DNA of 64,000 nt from Isoetes taiwanensis (GCA_021234155.1 JAJEKV010000004.1:13794716-13858715); one strand, 5' to 3'. Shown: positions 20,880 to 32,059, counted from the first letter of the stretch. Numbers and translations are program-made. Notes: generated from the letters alone by a model not told the origin.

Positions 20880-21189
20880 TTTGTATTCCTTTGAGAATGA
20901 GAATGAGAAAAATAGAGAATGAGAATGCATTGTTTTGTATTCCTTTGGTAATGCTAGAGGCATGCATTGTGAGCAAAAATTCTATTAACATTTATCGATC
21001 GAAGGCAACGTAGTTGGTAAACCAAAAAAATTTGAGGATCAAAGTTAATGACATTCTTTCAGGTGACATGTTTCTGAGACTTGAATTAATAAAGTTAGCT
21101 TAAATAATCAAAGCACTAGTTCGACATTGTAATCATGTACAGGTTAATATATAGAAATGGACATGGTAAGATATTGCATTCTAAGAAAC

Positions 21190-21345
21190 ATTATATTTGT
21201 ATGAATGGCGTTTGTTGTAGGGCAGGACTCCTGGACATCGCCAAGGTCATTTTCAATATGCCCCTTCAGCCCTCTTCTGCATTCTGGACAAATTATCTTA
21301 GTTCTTATAGTCTAGTTGACCAAGAACTAAGAAGAAACATCTCTT
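21190..21345 (+). pseudogene. PPR-protein-like fragment
   Basis: The frame reads GVCCRAGLLDIAKVIFNMPL then QPSSAFWTNYLSSYSLVDQE. This matches the plant pentatricopeptide pattern RAG.L.EA...I..MP..P....W..LL near the C-terminal E motif of organelle RNA-processing proteins. Only about 45 residues are kept; there is no adjoining PPR repeat. A copy with indels lies at 61,640-61,790. Probably a relic. Confidence 0.5.
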
Positions 21346-21349
21346 AGAA

Positions 21350-22830
21350 GTTTACCTATCTTATAATGAACTTCTATCATGTGCAGAGATTAGTAAAATG
21401 AACCAAGAAATCTTCTTGGCAAATAGATTAGTAAAATGAACCTAGAAATCTTCTTTGGCAGATAGGTTTCAAGTTATATCCTTTGTCGTAGATTCAAAAT
21501 CCACTTTACATACCTTCTATATAGCAGCAAATATATTAATTAGGTCTTACCCTACATTATATGCCCCCTTGAAAGGAGCAATAATTAAAATAGGATAGGA
21601 TATTTCTTTCAAAGAAATGAAAGCATAAAACTAGATATTTTTATCAAAGGAATGAAGGTGTGAAATGAGTCAATCAATAAGATAAAAGACAACTAGGCTT
21701 GAGGAATGGTTGTGTATCTTCCGTGCATGCATGCATGATCCCAATACAAAATACACACCAGCACCATAAAGTAAATGACCATCACATTCCCCTTATTAAA
21801 CATCAAAAATGAATGAATCCATGTTAGAAAATAATAAGTGCCTTAGGAATAGAGTGAAACTATCCTCAACCTATAATGGCGTTAAAAATCAATTGAATTG
21901 TAGTTATGGTTTTCAATGCTTTACATTAGTCATAAGGGTTTTAGTTATGAAGAATTTAAAATCATGTTTATGCTATTCCCACTATTGTAAATATTAAATT
22001 TGTACTATGTTTTGCATACACCAACAAAAAATCAAGTAAACGCACTTTCTGGACCACTAGAGGGCAAATCCCTCACGGTGAGCAAAGACCTTCTATTGTC
22101 CTACTGAGAAGGCCCTTGGGTTTGACATGTTTGCCTTTCCGACCATGCTTCCATGAAGTTCAAGAGCTATATCCACCATTTTCTTCCCTATAACTCCTAT
22201 CCTTTGCCTCAAGCCTGCCTTATCGCTAGTTTGTTTTAGATTGAAGCAGATGCTCCTTTAGTTTTGCCAACCTATGTCATCGCTGATCAAGATCGTCATT
22301 TTATTGCCTTTATAATGAGTGACAATAATTGCTTTAAGCTTCAGTTAGCCTTAAAACTTTGATTTTAAACATAGAATACCCTCCAGTATAACGTCCGACA
22401 CATCTAGACAAAGCTTAAAAAGCGCAAACATGTTTTCTTGTTTGGTGAAAATAACTTTGAAGCTGAATGCAAATTGAAACTAGTGTGGAAACATGGGATT
22501 ATAGCATGGCTTAATGGCATGAAATGGGCCTAAAATCTGAAATATGATTAGATGAGGTAAGGAATCGCTTAGGTTTTGATTAAACAATTTCAATGCTTTT
22601 CTATCCTAAAAATTTCTATCTTATTTGAGGCTTCTGCAAATTGCATCAATTGGCTGGTGTCAGTTTGACATATGCAATATCGCAAAAAATAGTTCGTCGC
22701 GCAAAACGTATAATTATATGGCCATTTTGCTATGGTTTGCATATGATTCTGTTGTAATCGCGTGAGGGTATGCCAGCAGTATTTATAGAGTGCGTGTTGT
22801 ATTTCTAGATAGTTTGCACTCCCAACCTAT
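21350..22830. other. AT-rich non-coding stretch
   Basis: No coding, RNA or terminal repeat recognised. Part of it (22,230-22,640) recurs inverted at 36,290-36,740, and all of it recurs directly, with many indels, at 61.8-63.25 kb. Confidence 0.4.
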
Positions 22831-22836
22831 GGTTTT

Positions 22837-22912
22837 GGCATGCACGCGTGCATGCATTATAGGCACCAATGCATGCACATAGTGCATGCATACCATGCAT
22901 GCATTGCATGTT
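22837..22912. promoter_or_regulatory. Cluster of RY (CATGCA) motifs
   Basis: About 75 bp contain at least eight overlapping GCATGC/CATGCA words, including CATGCATGCA and a TGCACGCGTGCA palindrome. CATGCA is the binding core of plant B3 factors such as ABI3 and FUS3. No gene start is evident nearby, so regulation is only a possibility; it may also be a simple-sequence patch. Confidence 0.45.
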
Positions 22913-23309
22913 GAGTCCCTTTAGTACTTAACATTGTGCACATTGCTTACTTTCTACACCACCATTACTCCTACATTTATAATTAAAATCCGGCGAGAGT
23001 TGTCGGATAGGTATATTTGCCCTTTATTCCTCAATCTAGACTACAGATAGCGATCCTCGTTTGTGAGGTATGCTTGTACAAGTTTTGATATACTGCATAA
23101 CGAGGTTTGCAAAAATACTATATTTGAGGCAATGTACTAAATGGCGTTGATTTCATACGTATTATATGATTTTAGGGAATCTTCTTGCCCTACGTCACCC
23201 CCGTGTGAATATGCACCCAAACCAAAGGGGATTTCAGGGGGATTTTAATTAAACATGTATGAGTAATGGTTGTGTAGAAATTTTTTTGGGCCCTTCGGGC
23301 TCTTGAGAA

Positions 23310-23700
23310 AAATATTAACGTTAAACATAAGAAAAGTTCAATGGAACAAACATAAGAAAAGTGCAATGGAACAAACATGTAATGAATAGCAACTTTAGAA
23401 TATGGGGCTTCAACGCAATGTATGCTTGCAAAACCATAGTGCCTATATCTTGCAAAACTATACTACCTATATGTTTGACAAATAAGGATGAGATATCGTA
23501 GGAATTGATATTGTAACCACAATAGATGGTGAAGCTTCAAATTTGATGTTTAAAGAACAAATAGGAACTTGAACCCAACACATCCTTGCAAAAGCGTAGT
23601 GCCTATATCTTGCAAAACCACACCAGCTATATCTTCATCAAATAAGGATGAGGTACTACACAAATTGATTTTGCAACCACCATATATGGTGAAGCTTTAA
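23310..23700. repeat. Dispersed repeat module with internal duplication
   Basis: The module starting at AAACATAAGAAAAGTTCAATG recurs directly at 35,740-36,120 and 63,745-64,000. Inside it, words such as TGCCTATATCTTGCAAAAC...TATACC, then AAATAAGGATGAG and TGCAACCACCATA..ATGGTGAAGC occur twice, about 180 bp apart. No terminal signature or coding region was recognised. Confidence 0.75.
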
Positions 23701-23874
23701 ATATGAAACAATGACTGTGTCTAAAGGACAACAAAATTACCTCAGAACATAAAAAGCGCTTTGGCAACAAAATGTCTTATGTAGAATGTCTTGTAAACTC
23801 TAACACCAATGTGCAGAAAGTGCACAACTGTTGAAGTTGTGCTACATATTCATCACAGATAGAATGAGTGTTTT

Positions 23875-24465
23875 AGGGTCATTAATGTTTATGCTTCCAT
23901 TATCTCCAAAGAGAGGGAATCGTTCTGGCCTCAGATAAACAGTTGGCTTCATAATCAAAATCCTTTAACTTGGATTCTAGCTGGAGACTTTAACAACACT
24001 CCCAGCAGAGATCTAAAGTCTAGCAACAACTTGAACATGTCTACAACTGAAAGGGCCAACTGGGACAATTTTCTGGACTCTCATTTGTTTGCTCACATCC
24101 CACCCTCAACTGCCAAATATTCCTGGTCAAATAAGCAAGAGGGGAACTCTAGAGTTTTTTGTGCCTTAGACAGATTTTACATCAACAACTTTGACCTTCC
24201 TTTCTAAAATAATAGCTTTGTATCAAGTGATGAAAGCACCTCAATCTCTGACCATCAGCCGCAGTTTCTTGAAACTACGCATGCTTTAAGCATTAAAAGG
24301 CAGGGTAATACCCCCTTTAAGTTGAATTGTTCTATTCTTGATAATGAGAAATTCTGTGCTGATTTTAAAGCTTTTTATGGCAGTCTCCCTAGAGTTTATA
24401 ATATGAATTCAATGAAAGATTTCTACTCTAATATTAAAGCATCTAAATCCTTTGATGCTCCCAGA
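23875..24465 (+). pseudogene. L1-type LINE endonuclease domain fragment
   Basis: A nearly continuous plus-strand frame reads FRVINVYASIISKERESFW, then TWILAGDFNNTPSRDLKS, TTERANWDNFLDSHLF, TAKYSWSNKQEGN and LDRFYIN, and finally SISDHQP. This is the apurinic-endonuclease-like domain of plant L1 elements: the GDFN box, the sWsN and LDR boxes and the catalytic SDH motif are in order. One TAA (about 24,206) interrupts it. It would nick target DNA for target-primed reverse transcription. The fragment stops at about 24,465, where a gypsy LTR begins. Confidence 0.88.
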
Positions 24466-24479
24466 ATCTATACGATGCT

Positions 24480-25934
24480 CCCATCATATAAATACAGGAA
24501 TCTCCCTCCCGTGGCGACTACACCACCATGAGAGGGCCCTCCGTCTAACTCGGACCACTTGGGATGGCCAAGTGTCCGGGCGAGGAACACGGAGGTGTCA
24601 TTCGTCCCACGTCCTCTATGGGAATCCTATACAGCGGAAGCGTAGCTCAAAATAAGATGCCACCACGAAGGGTGGCACATCCATCATCATCAACTAAATA
24701 GTAATACAGGCACAAGATAACATAAGCAGTACACCATAAGTACGGCTCTACCCTGGGCTCCAACTCCATGGAGTCGACTGACGGTCAGGGCATCAAGATA
24801 TCAATAGATAGAAGTATAACATGGTATTGGCTGGCATAGAACAATGACTAGGGGGTAGTCCACTCCATCTGCCCCTCGTGTGTACACTTTGCAGATAGGC
24901 TGAAACATGCTATGGCGTGATTGTAGCCTTTCGGAGACGCAATCCCATGGATTCACCCTATGAGACTACTCCGGGTTACATCTCCCCGGTTCGATGAGGC
25001 AGGTCAGAGAGGCATCCGCGTCCCGACCACGATGGATCCCTGGGTGTATTAGAGAATGTGTGCCTCCTTAGTGACCCCCGCATTCGTACCCGACTTGAAC
25101 CCCCCAAAATCCATGGGCCGCCTCGGCGCACCCATCGAGCCCAGTACGTCCATATAGGCACGTTTCCTGCGACCTAGGAGGTGTCGGACCCATACGCGGC
25201 CCCAACGTGAGGATCGACTATAAGCCTAGCACACTGTAGGGGTCCTGTAGCTGTGTCAGGCAAGACCCCACCTCTGTTTCACCATCGTAGCTATTGTCTG
25301 ATGCTGAATCACGATATAGCATTCATAGCCAGGTGGGCTCTTGTGCACAGGTCGCAATTACTGGGTTTTAAGGGTCCTAGCTAGAGACATCTCTACTTCT
25401 TCAGGTCTCTATCCTCCCCTTAACCCCAGACACACAGGAGGAACAGAAAGAGAGAACACAATCACAATCAGGGTATCCATCATCATCATAGTAACACATA
25501 AGAGAGAAATTAACCATTCCATCTAACTAAGGAAGTGTTAGCTGAAGCACAAACTATCTAGGGACTAACCGGTCTCTTGGCTAGAGCCATTGTCACGAAA
25601 GGCTTCTATTCTTCAAGTCTGGTTACATCAGCTGGTGGCTCCTCCTTCCTCCCCTCTCCCCAAATCGATTTGGGGCAGAATTGGAGGTAGGGCCCCAATT
25701 TGCCCTCCAAACTTGGCAAGTCCCGATTTGGGCCAGGTGGCACTGCCTTATTGGTTGCCTTTAACTAATTAATTAGCCTAATTAGATAAATTATTCCCTT
25801 ATTTTAGCATAGCTAAAGAAAACTCTTTTAGGTTAGTCTAAGTTATCCCCTATTGACCCCTAAGGGTCTATTTATATCCTGGTGGCATATGATACTATAT
25901 ATACGTATACCATATAAATACCAGGAACGTCACA
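24480..25934 (-). mobile_element. Long gypsy LTR (3' LTR, minus strand)
   Basis: On the minus strand the LTR starts TGTGACGTTCC at 25,934, directly after a polypurine tract. It is GC-richer than the surroundings (24.5-25.7 kb). The far end is not certain; it must lie between the endonuclease remnant and about 24,530. A length of about 1.4 kb is consistent with plant chromoviruses. No partner LTR is in the window. Confidence 0.6.
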
Positions 25935-25947
25935 TTCTCCCCCCTGG
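25935..25947 (-). promoter_or_regulatory. Polypurine tract of the second gypsy element
   Basis: Minus-strand CCAGGGGGGAGAA directly precedes TGTGACG, the LTR start, as expected of a second-strand priming site. Confidence 0.75.
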
Positions 25948-26435
25948 AATAATAATGTCCTCATCATTAGGGTTAGTCTAGCTAGAAGAAAACAATTAAG
26001 TTATAAAAGATAACTCCATTTGCGGAAATAATACAGGATTACATAAAGTTGCTGTAGGACGAAGTCTTTTAGCAGTAGATAAGAAATACCATATCAACAA
26101 ACTTATGTAGGGGCACACATAACAGTCAAAAAATAAGAGATGGCCCCCAACTGAGGCCTAGGATCTTCTGCAGTACGTCAACGCTACTGGCCTGCAAAAT
26201 ACATCGGTAGTTACAAAATAATTTAAGTAGTGTGGTTGAAGGGACCACCCCCTTAAGAAAAAAGAAATATGAATGAAGGAATCCTATCATGCCTAAGGCT
26301 TGCATGTCATGTCAGCGTAAGGAATGGCCATATTCACATTATAACCGTAGACAGATGCGTCTTATCATGAATGCCTATATGCCCAATTTCCCCATCTAGG
26401 ATGCATTTAACCCAACCCCTGAAATGATCCCGGTC
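25948..26435. other. 3' untranslated part of the gypsy remnant
   Basis: Lies between the polypurine tract and the chromodomain remnant. No coding region is readable. Confidence 0.35.
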
Positions 26436-26894
26436 GGATTAACTGTCATATGATCCCTGCCGGACTCATAACACAACGCTTACCATTAGGGTTGGAGTTA
26501 ATCGCATCTTGAATGGTTTGGCCCTGGCATTCTCGCATAAAGTCTGGGTAAGTCTTGTCCAAATACACTTTAAAAATCCAGGTTGCATCCTCCGTTGATA
26601 AGTGTTTTCACTTAACCAAATATTGCAAGATTTGAGTTCTGCGGGTTTGCTTATATGCACGATCAAGGAGAGCCTCGGGCACTATCTGGCACCAAAACTC
26701 AAAATCATAAGCATAGAGCATGAACATAAATGATAAACCTAATAATAAAGTTCTAGAATTGCAAAATGCTTTTGCCTTTCATCTTGAAAATGATAGACCT
26801 GATGACGAAGTGCACATGATGATGAAGTGCACCTGCATTTTTTTTCTAGCATTGCAAAATGCTTTTGCATTCATCTTGGTAAAATGCAAGTCTG
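26436..26894 (-). repeat. Left arm of a 460-bp inverted repeat, with chromodomain remnant
   Basis: Reverse complement of 28,404-28,865 at about 95 percent by eye. Read on the minus strand it encodes PEALLDRAYKQTRRTQILQ then YLVK*KHLSTEDATW and DKTYPDFMRECQGQTIQDA, a gypsy chromodomain (LVKW...EDATWE pattern) with a stop in place of Trp. The outer half is non-coding. See the right arm for an open version. Confidence 0.9.
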
Positions 26895-27129
26895 GAAGAA
26901 GAAGTCGAGGTTTGGGGCATAAGCATGATACATGTATCCACTTTTGGAACTTTTCAAAGTACTTACACTGGGTACTTCAAAAATGGGCATTGTTTTCTTG
27001 TCCTTTCTATCAAAACTAATTTAAAAGTTCAAGATAAAAAGTCAAAAGCGTGTTAAAGTTCAAGATCAAGATAAAGACAATGGTGAAAATAGATGAATTC
27101 AATTTAACCACCTATTAGTTATTGAAGCA

Positions 27130-27765
27130 CCGCTTATTAGTTATTGAGGCTGATTGTATGAACTGATCCGTGGAAGAGTTGCTACTCCAGATGGTCTCTC
27201 GGATCTAATTTTCAGTAACACTGGAGTAAAGCAGGGCTGCTCGCTTTCTCCTACCTTGTTTGGGTTGTATATAGACCAACTGGAAGACTTTCTTAAGCAA
27301 TCGTGATGTCATTTTCCACGCATTTTCCACGAGCTGGTAATCCCTTTACTCTACGCCAATGATTTACTTTTATGCTCTCATACTGTAGACGATTTGTAAA
27401 AGTAGCTTGATTCTGCTCATAGTGTGGGCTTACAGTAAATTTGGAAAAAAACAAAAGTCTTGTGCTTTGGCACGCAGTCTGTGGGAAGCAATCAAGAACA
27501 ATCTTATAAATATTTAGGACACGAAACGTATATTGGGCACAAGCCATGGACTAAAGGTGTGGATTGTAGGATTGCAGCTGCTATGAAAGCATTTTATTCA
27601 TTGTCAAATATTTGTCGACATGCCCATATTGTCTATTGGCCACTTCGGAAGAAACTCTTCGAAGCACTTGTAATAATAGTTGTATTGTATGCTAGCGAAA
27701 TATGGGGACCATCATTGAGCAGATCCAAATGGAATGAGATTGAAGGAATCCAAAAAACTTGATGA
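27130..27765 (+). pseudogene. RTE-type LINE reverse transcriptase fragment (copy 1)
   Basis: Plus-strand frames give DLIFSNTGVKQGCSLSPTLF then GLYIDQLE (about 27,200-27,285), the GxxQGxxLSPxLF motif; LLYANDLLLCSHTVDDL at about 27,345, where N replaces the first catalytic Asp of YADD; KTKVLCFGT; YKYLGHETYIGHKPWTK; and KKLFEALVIIVVLYASEIWG (27,650-27,715). The order and the YLG...W and LYxxExWG blocks fit the RTE clade of plant LINEs. A frameshift at about 27,300-27,330 and stops break it. A closely similar fragment is at 46.5-46.95 kb. Confidence 0.88.
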
Positions 27766-28403
27766 GATTGAGTTCTAAATCTGAAACTTGATGTACAGTT
27801 GCACATTGCAAGTATTTCGTCGCTTGGTAATGAGACAGAGTCTTCCCCGACTTATTCTTCAATGATGCTAAAATTTGAGCAAGTTTAATATGCAATGCAT
27901 TATTTGCCCAATAAGTATCGTTGCAGTAGAGGTGCATGCATGTAAGTTCTTTGAATCTGCATTTACACTGGAGCTGGGATACCTTGGTACTATACTAGCT
28001 TTGGCATATTAATATAATGGATAGAAGGAATGAAGATGCTACAACTGGAACTGGAGCAATAACCTTCGTGAATGAGAATGGTATGGGTTACCCTTTTGTA
28101 GCCTGTTATGTAGATCATGTTCTTTGCTTTAGTTGCATAGATTCGCAGATTTCAACTGCTGCTCAGCCATTCGCATCGCGCATGTCAAGCAAGGTTTGAA
28201 CTCTTTCTTTATTTTAAACCTGTGGTCATGATAAAACATGTATATCAAGAAATACAAGTGCTGTTCTTCTACTTCCCAGATATATTACATGGCATTTTTA
28301 AAATGGGATATGTTGGGCAAATACGTTATTACAAATAAGAAGTTGCAAATAATACCATGTGCAATCTTGATAGTCCATGCTCTTGGATGATCAACAAGTG
28401 CAA
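27766..28403. other. Remainder of the inverted-repeat spacer
   Basis: AT-rich. One 60-codon open frame (28,017-28,199: ATTGTGAITFVNENGMGYPF...) ends near an AAG|GT donor-like site, so it might be an exon scrap, but no family is recognised. Confidence 0.25.
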
Positions 28404-28865
28404 AGACAGGCTTGCATTTTACCAAAATGAAATGCAAAAGCATTTTGCAATGCTAGAAAAAAATGCAGGTGCACTTCATCATCATGTGCACTTCGTCATC
28501 AGGTCTATCATTTTCAAGATGAAAGGCAAAAGCATTTTGCAATTCTAGAACTTTATTATTAGGTTTATCATTTATGTTCATGCTCTATGCTTATGATTTT
28601 GAGTTTTGGTGCCAGATAGTGCCTGAGGCTCTCCTTGATCGTGCATATAAGCAAACCCGCAGAACTCAAATCTTGCAATATATGGTTAAGTGGAGACACT
28701 TACCGACAGAGGATGCAACCTGGGTTCTTAAAGTGGATTTGGACAAGACTTACCCAGACTTTATGCGAGAATGCCAGGGCCGAACCATTCAAGATGCGAT
28801 TAACTCCAATTCTAATGGGAAGCGTTGTGTTATGAGTCCGGCAGGGATCATATGACAGTTAATCC
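28404..28865 (+). repeat. Right arm of the inverted repeat, with open chromodomain frame
   Basis: Pairs with 26,436-26,894. Within it 28,574-28,855 is open for 93 codons: VPEALLDRAYKQTRRTQILQ, YMVKWRHLPTEDATW and DKTYPDFMREC. This keeps the aromatic and ExxTW residues of a gypsy chromodomain. The start codon at 28,574 is only the first ATG in frame; the real ancestor was the end of a Pol polyprotein. The join of non-coding sequence to the chromodomain is the same in both arms, so the arm was copied after that join arose. Confidence 0.88.
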
Positions 28866-28899
28866 ACTATGCACTAATTTTGTTATAAGGTGGTTAAAT

Positions 28900-29580
28900 T
28901 TTAAGGTATAGGTTGTATCTTACAATAATGATCCTTTGAGAGAAGTAGTTTACATGCACATGTAGTGCATAGTTTCAATTGCTAATTCTTCTATGCTTAT
29001 CACAAATTTAGGTACATTCAGTCTTTGCAAAGTAAGGAGAACACCACGCCTAGGCCGTAAAAGGGAAGGCAAATCCTTGTTCAAAGCTAAAAGTTGCACT
29101 TTGATATATAGCCATTCTTGGAAGATTTGGCGTAAAAATAGGCAAGTAAAAGCTAAAAGCACAAGGTGCTTATACAAAATTAAAGACATGAAAAGGCTGA
29201 AAGTTGCTCAATGCTTGAGTAGTTACCTCTATATCAGATATGTACAACTATTTATATTCCTGTGCAATGCAAATGTAAAGGGCAAAGAACTGTGGAACAA
29301 CTTATTCAAAGAAACATACAAAGACTTTACCCTATCCATTATGGGGATTCAAAATCAAATGCTTAAGTAGTTGCCTCTATATCGATATATGTACAACTAT
29401 TTATATTTCTATGCAATGCAAATGCAAAAGGCAAAAAAAACTCGTGGAACAACTTATTCAAAGAACCATACAAAGACTTTACCCTATCCATTATGGGGAT
29501 TTAAAATCGTGAAAGGTCGCTTTGACGAACTTGTTTATTTGATACTTCATCATCACATGGAGTTGGGTAGTACTTAGGTA
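28900..29580. repeat. Repeat module A1 with two 147-bp tandem units
   Basis: GTATAGGTTGTATCTTACAA through TTGATACTTCATCATC recurs at 31,335-31,980. Near its end, a unit of about 147 bp (GTACAACTATTTATATTCCT ... CCATTATGGGGATTcAAAAT) occurs twice, from about 29,213 and 29,360. The unit is open in one frame (NANAKGKELWNNLFKETYKDF-like), but 147 is a multiple of three by chance or ancestry; no known protein matches. Confidence 0.8.
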
Positions 29581-29674
29581 GATCTAAACATTTTATTTGG
29601 TAGAGGCTTATCAAACATTTATGAACAAAAGTAGTAGTCTTGTCTTTTATCTCCATTATTGTTAAGTTGGATGT

Positions 29675-30031
29675 TCCTCCTTAAGGTATATGTTCATTTC
29701 GTTGTTGGCTAAAGTTTTAATGCATATAATTAAGCAACCAACTCACCTGTCAAATGGTGCAAACATTAAGTGGTCCAAACATTTAGGATTTGGATTCATG
29801 TGTAGGAGTGTTTGCTTTGCGTGATCCAAAAAACTTGCTCATCTTTTCATGATGTATAGAAAAAGTGGGATAACAACTCACATTTGCTCAAATTGAAAAT
29901 ATTTCACAACCTCCATTTATGCTACCAATGCACATATGTTTGTAAGGTCATCAAAAAATTACAATGTGTTAAAAAAAAACCATTTTAATATATTTCTATG
30001 AAAGCCCAGCAACGCTGGCCATTTTTTCTAG
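29675..30031 (+). mobile_element. Helitron 3' end 1
   Basis: Ends with a hairpin, GCCCAGC-AAC-GCTGGCC at 30,004-30,020 (six of seven pairs), then ATTTTTT and CTAG at 30,028-30,031, followed by T. This is the canonical Helitron 3' terminus (hairpin, about 7-12 bases, CTRR, host T). The 350 bp before it recurs before the terminus at 34,131 and, truncated, at 32,100-32,505. The 5' TC end was not fixed. It carries no Rep or helicase code, so it is non-autonomous. Confidence 0.78.
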
Positions 30032-30059
30032 TATATATATATTTAACAAAAGTGGCGTC

Positions 30060-30557
30060 AAATCTTCCTCGAACCATTGATTGATGTTTGAGTAGTCAAC
30101 ATTGAATATCGGCGTCGATGCCATGTCGATCGCCTTGATTATCAATGTCAGTCACTAATGAAATGAAGGTGGGTTTAATCCTTATCCAACTGCCAAATTT
30201 CTCTTGCAGTTATGTCCTAGCATACAGCAGGAAGCCGAGAATAAATTGACCCAAATACCATCATTTCCTTTGACAAGAATGGGGCACTGAAGATCTCATA
30301 TTGTTATAAGGAAGCTAGTTGGGACGCGATTCTCAATTTAGCAGCAACTGGCATTAGCGGGGAGCTGCTAGCTAGAATCACGGACCATTTAGCTTATCTA
30401 ACACGATTGTATTCAACCTATAATCCGGAATTATTCCATTCCCTATTTTTCCCTAAGTTATGGTATTAAAGTGCATTTTTCCCTAACTTTACCCTATTTT
30501 CCCATTAAACTGCATTTTTCGCTGGTCGCATTTTTTTCCTTCTCGAAGACATAGTCT
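30060..30557 (+). promoter_or_regulatory. Shared upstream module, copy A
   Basis: About 500 bp found before all four copies of the same first exon (also 32,515-32,916, 32,937-33,300 and 36,985-37,538). Shared words include ACGGACCATTTAGCTT and ACACGATTGTATTCAAC, then repeated ATTAAAGTGCATTTTT and a pyrimidine-rich CCTTCTCGAAGAC leader just before the ATG. It is most likely the promoter and 5' UTR of the ancestral gene. Confidence 0.6.
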
Positions 30558-30845
30558 ATGGCTGGTAGAGTTTCCTACATGACCCGGTCTTTCTGGAACA
30601 GAGGTGATGCTCCACCTCAGGAGGATGAGGATTCAAGTTCGGATGAAGAATTTGTAGTCCAAAAAAAATTCTTGATCAAAGGCAATATTGGTATGTTAGA
30701 GGAGGATTTCAAGGGATTTTCAAAGCTGATCCGCAACATTTCCGTCATATGTATTTTGAAATGTGCTTCATAGGCTTCCTGACAAAGCTACTGAATCCAA
30801 GTTCCTAACACTCTCCCAAAATGGCCAGTGAGCCTTTCCTTTTCA
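30558..30845 (+). pseudogene. Chimeric gene fragment: first exon (copy A) joined to another protein scrap
   Basis: The first 35 codons (MAGRVSYMTRSFWNRGDAPP QEDEDSSSDEEFVV) match the intact ORF at 37,539. After AAAAAAAATTC an unrelated coding remnant begins: QYWYVRGGFQGIFKADPQHF and RHMYFEMC, then, after a one-base shift, RLPDKATESKFLTLSQNGQ and TGA. This second part reads like a genuine protein C-terminus, but I do not recognise it. Such a fusion of exon scraps next to a Helitron end fits gene-fragment capture; it could also come from simple deletion. Confidence 0.5.
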
Positions 30846-30849
30846 GTAA

Positions 30850-31330
30850 ATGAATTGTTTTTTCTTGCAGATCATTGGGTGTCTTCACATACTACTTACT
30901 TAATCTCTGTTATAGATAATAACTCATGCTTAATCTTTGCCCTTTCAAATTTTCTTTTGATGGATATGGAAGTGCTTGAAGACATCTTTTCTGTCATGTT
31001 AGAGATGGCCACCTTCAGGAGCATTTTGTCTCTTTGAACAAATGTCCGAGATCCTTCTGAGAAAATTTTTATCTTTGAATCTGAAAGCCTATCAATGGAT
31101 TACATTTTGTCATTAGCAGTTAGATAATTGCTTGCATAACCCTTGTATGTTTGTAGGGAAAAAACAATTCACAACTTAATTTCTATCATGGTTTGAAATT
31201 ATGATCAAGGTATTGCATATATCTATCTTCTGCTTTTATTTTATATATATTAATAGTAGGAGGTTGAATCTGTAGAGAATGTATAACAATTATATTTTCT
31301 CAATTGCATGACATACGATGTACTAATTTT
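30850..31330. other. Non-coding stretch between modules
   Basis: T-rich, intron-like sequence; a 69-codon open frame (30,828-31,037) has no recognisable motif. Confidence 0.3.
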
Positions 31331-31334
31331 GTTG

Positions 31335-31985
31335 TATAGGTTGTATCTTACAATAATGATCCTTTGAGAGAAGTAGTTTACATGCACATGTAGTGCATAG
31401 TTTCAATTGCTAATTCGTCTATGCTTATCACAAATTTAGAGTACATTCAGTCTTTGCAAAGTAAGGAGAACACCACGTCCAGGCCAGAAAGGGAAGGCAA
31501 TCCTTGTTTAGGTTAAAAAGTTGCACTTTGATATATAGCCATTCTTGGAAGATTTGGCAGAAAATAGGCAAGTAAAAAGCTAAAAGCACAAGGTGCTTAT
31601 ACGAAATTAAAGACATGAAAAGGCTGAAAGTTGCTCGAATGCTTGAGTAGTTGCCTCTATATCAGATATGTACAACAATTTATATTCCCGTGCAATGCAA
31701 ATGCAAAGGGCAAAGAACTGTGGAACAACTTATTCAAAGAAACATACAAAGACTTTACCCTATCCATTATGGGGATTCAAAATCAAATCCTTGAGTATTG
31801 CCTCTATATCAGATATGTACAACTATTTATATTCCTGTGCAATGCAAATGCAAAGGGCAAAGAACTGTGGAACAACTTATTCAAAGAAACATACAAAGAC
31901 TTTTACCCTATCCATTATGGGGATTTAAAATCGAAAGGTCGCTTTGACGAACTTGTTTATTTGATACTTCATCATCTCGCTGAGT
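31335..31985. repeat. Repeat module A2 with two 148-bp tandem units
   Basis: Second copy of 28,900-29,580 at about 95 percent by eye. The tandem units start at about 31,641 and 31,789. The frame stays open across both units (31,631-32,023), unlike in the first module, giving a repeated ELWNNLFKETYKDF peptide; likely a chance result of the repeat. Confidence 0.8.
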
Positions 31986-32059
31986 TGGGTAGTACTCGTA
32001 GATCTAAACATTTTATTTGGTAGAGGCTTATCAAACATTTATGAACAAAATTAGTAGTC

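Noticed and set aside
20691-20991. Long His-Ser, Ile-Leu and Met-Arg repeat ORFs
   Set aside because: They are translations of the (GAATGA)n microsatellite in different frames.
24540-25700. GC-rich block as a gene
   Set aside because: No conserved coding frame; its position next to a PPT and TGTGACG start marks it as an LTR.
31631-32023. 130-codon ORF with repeated peptide
   Set aside because: The repeat is a DNA tandem duplication; the homologous module at 29.2 kb is not open across both units.
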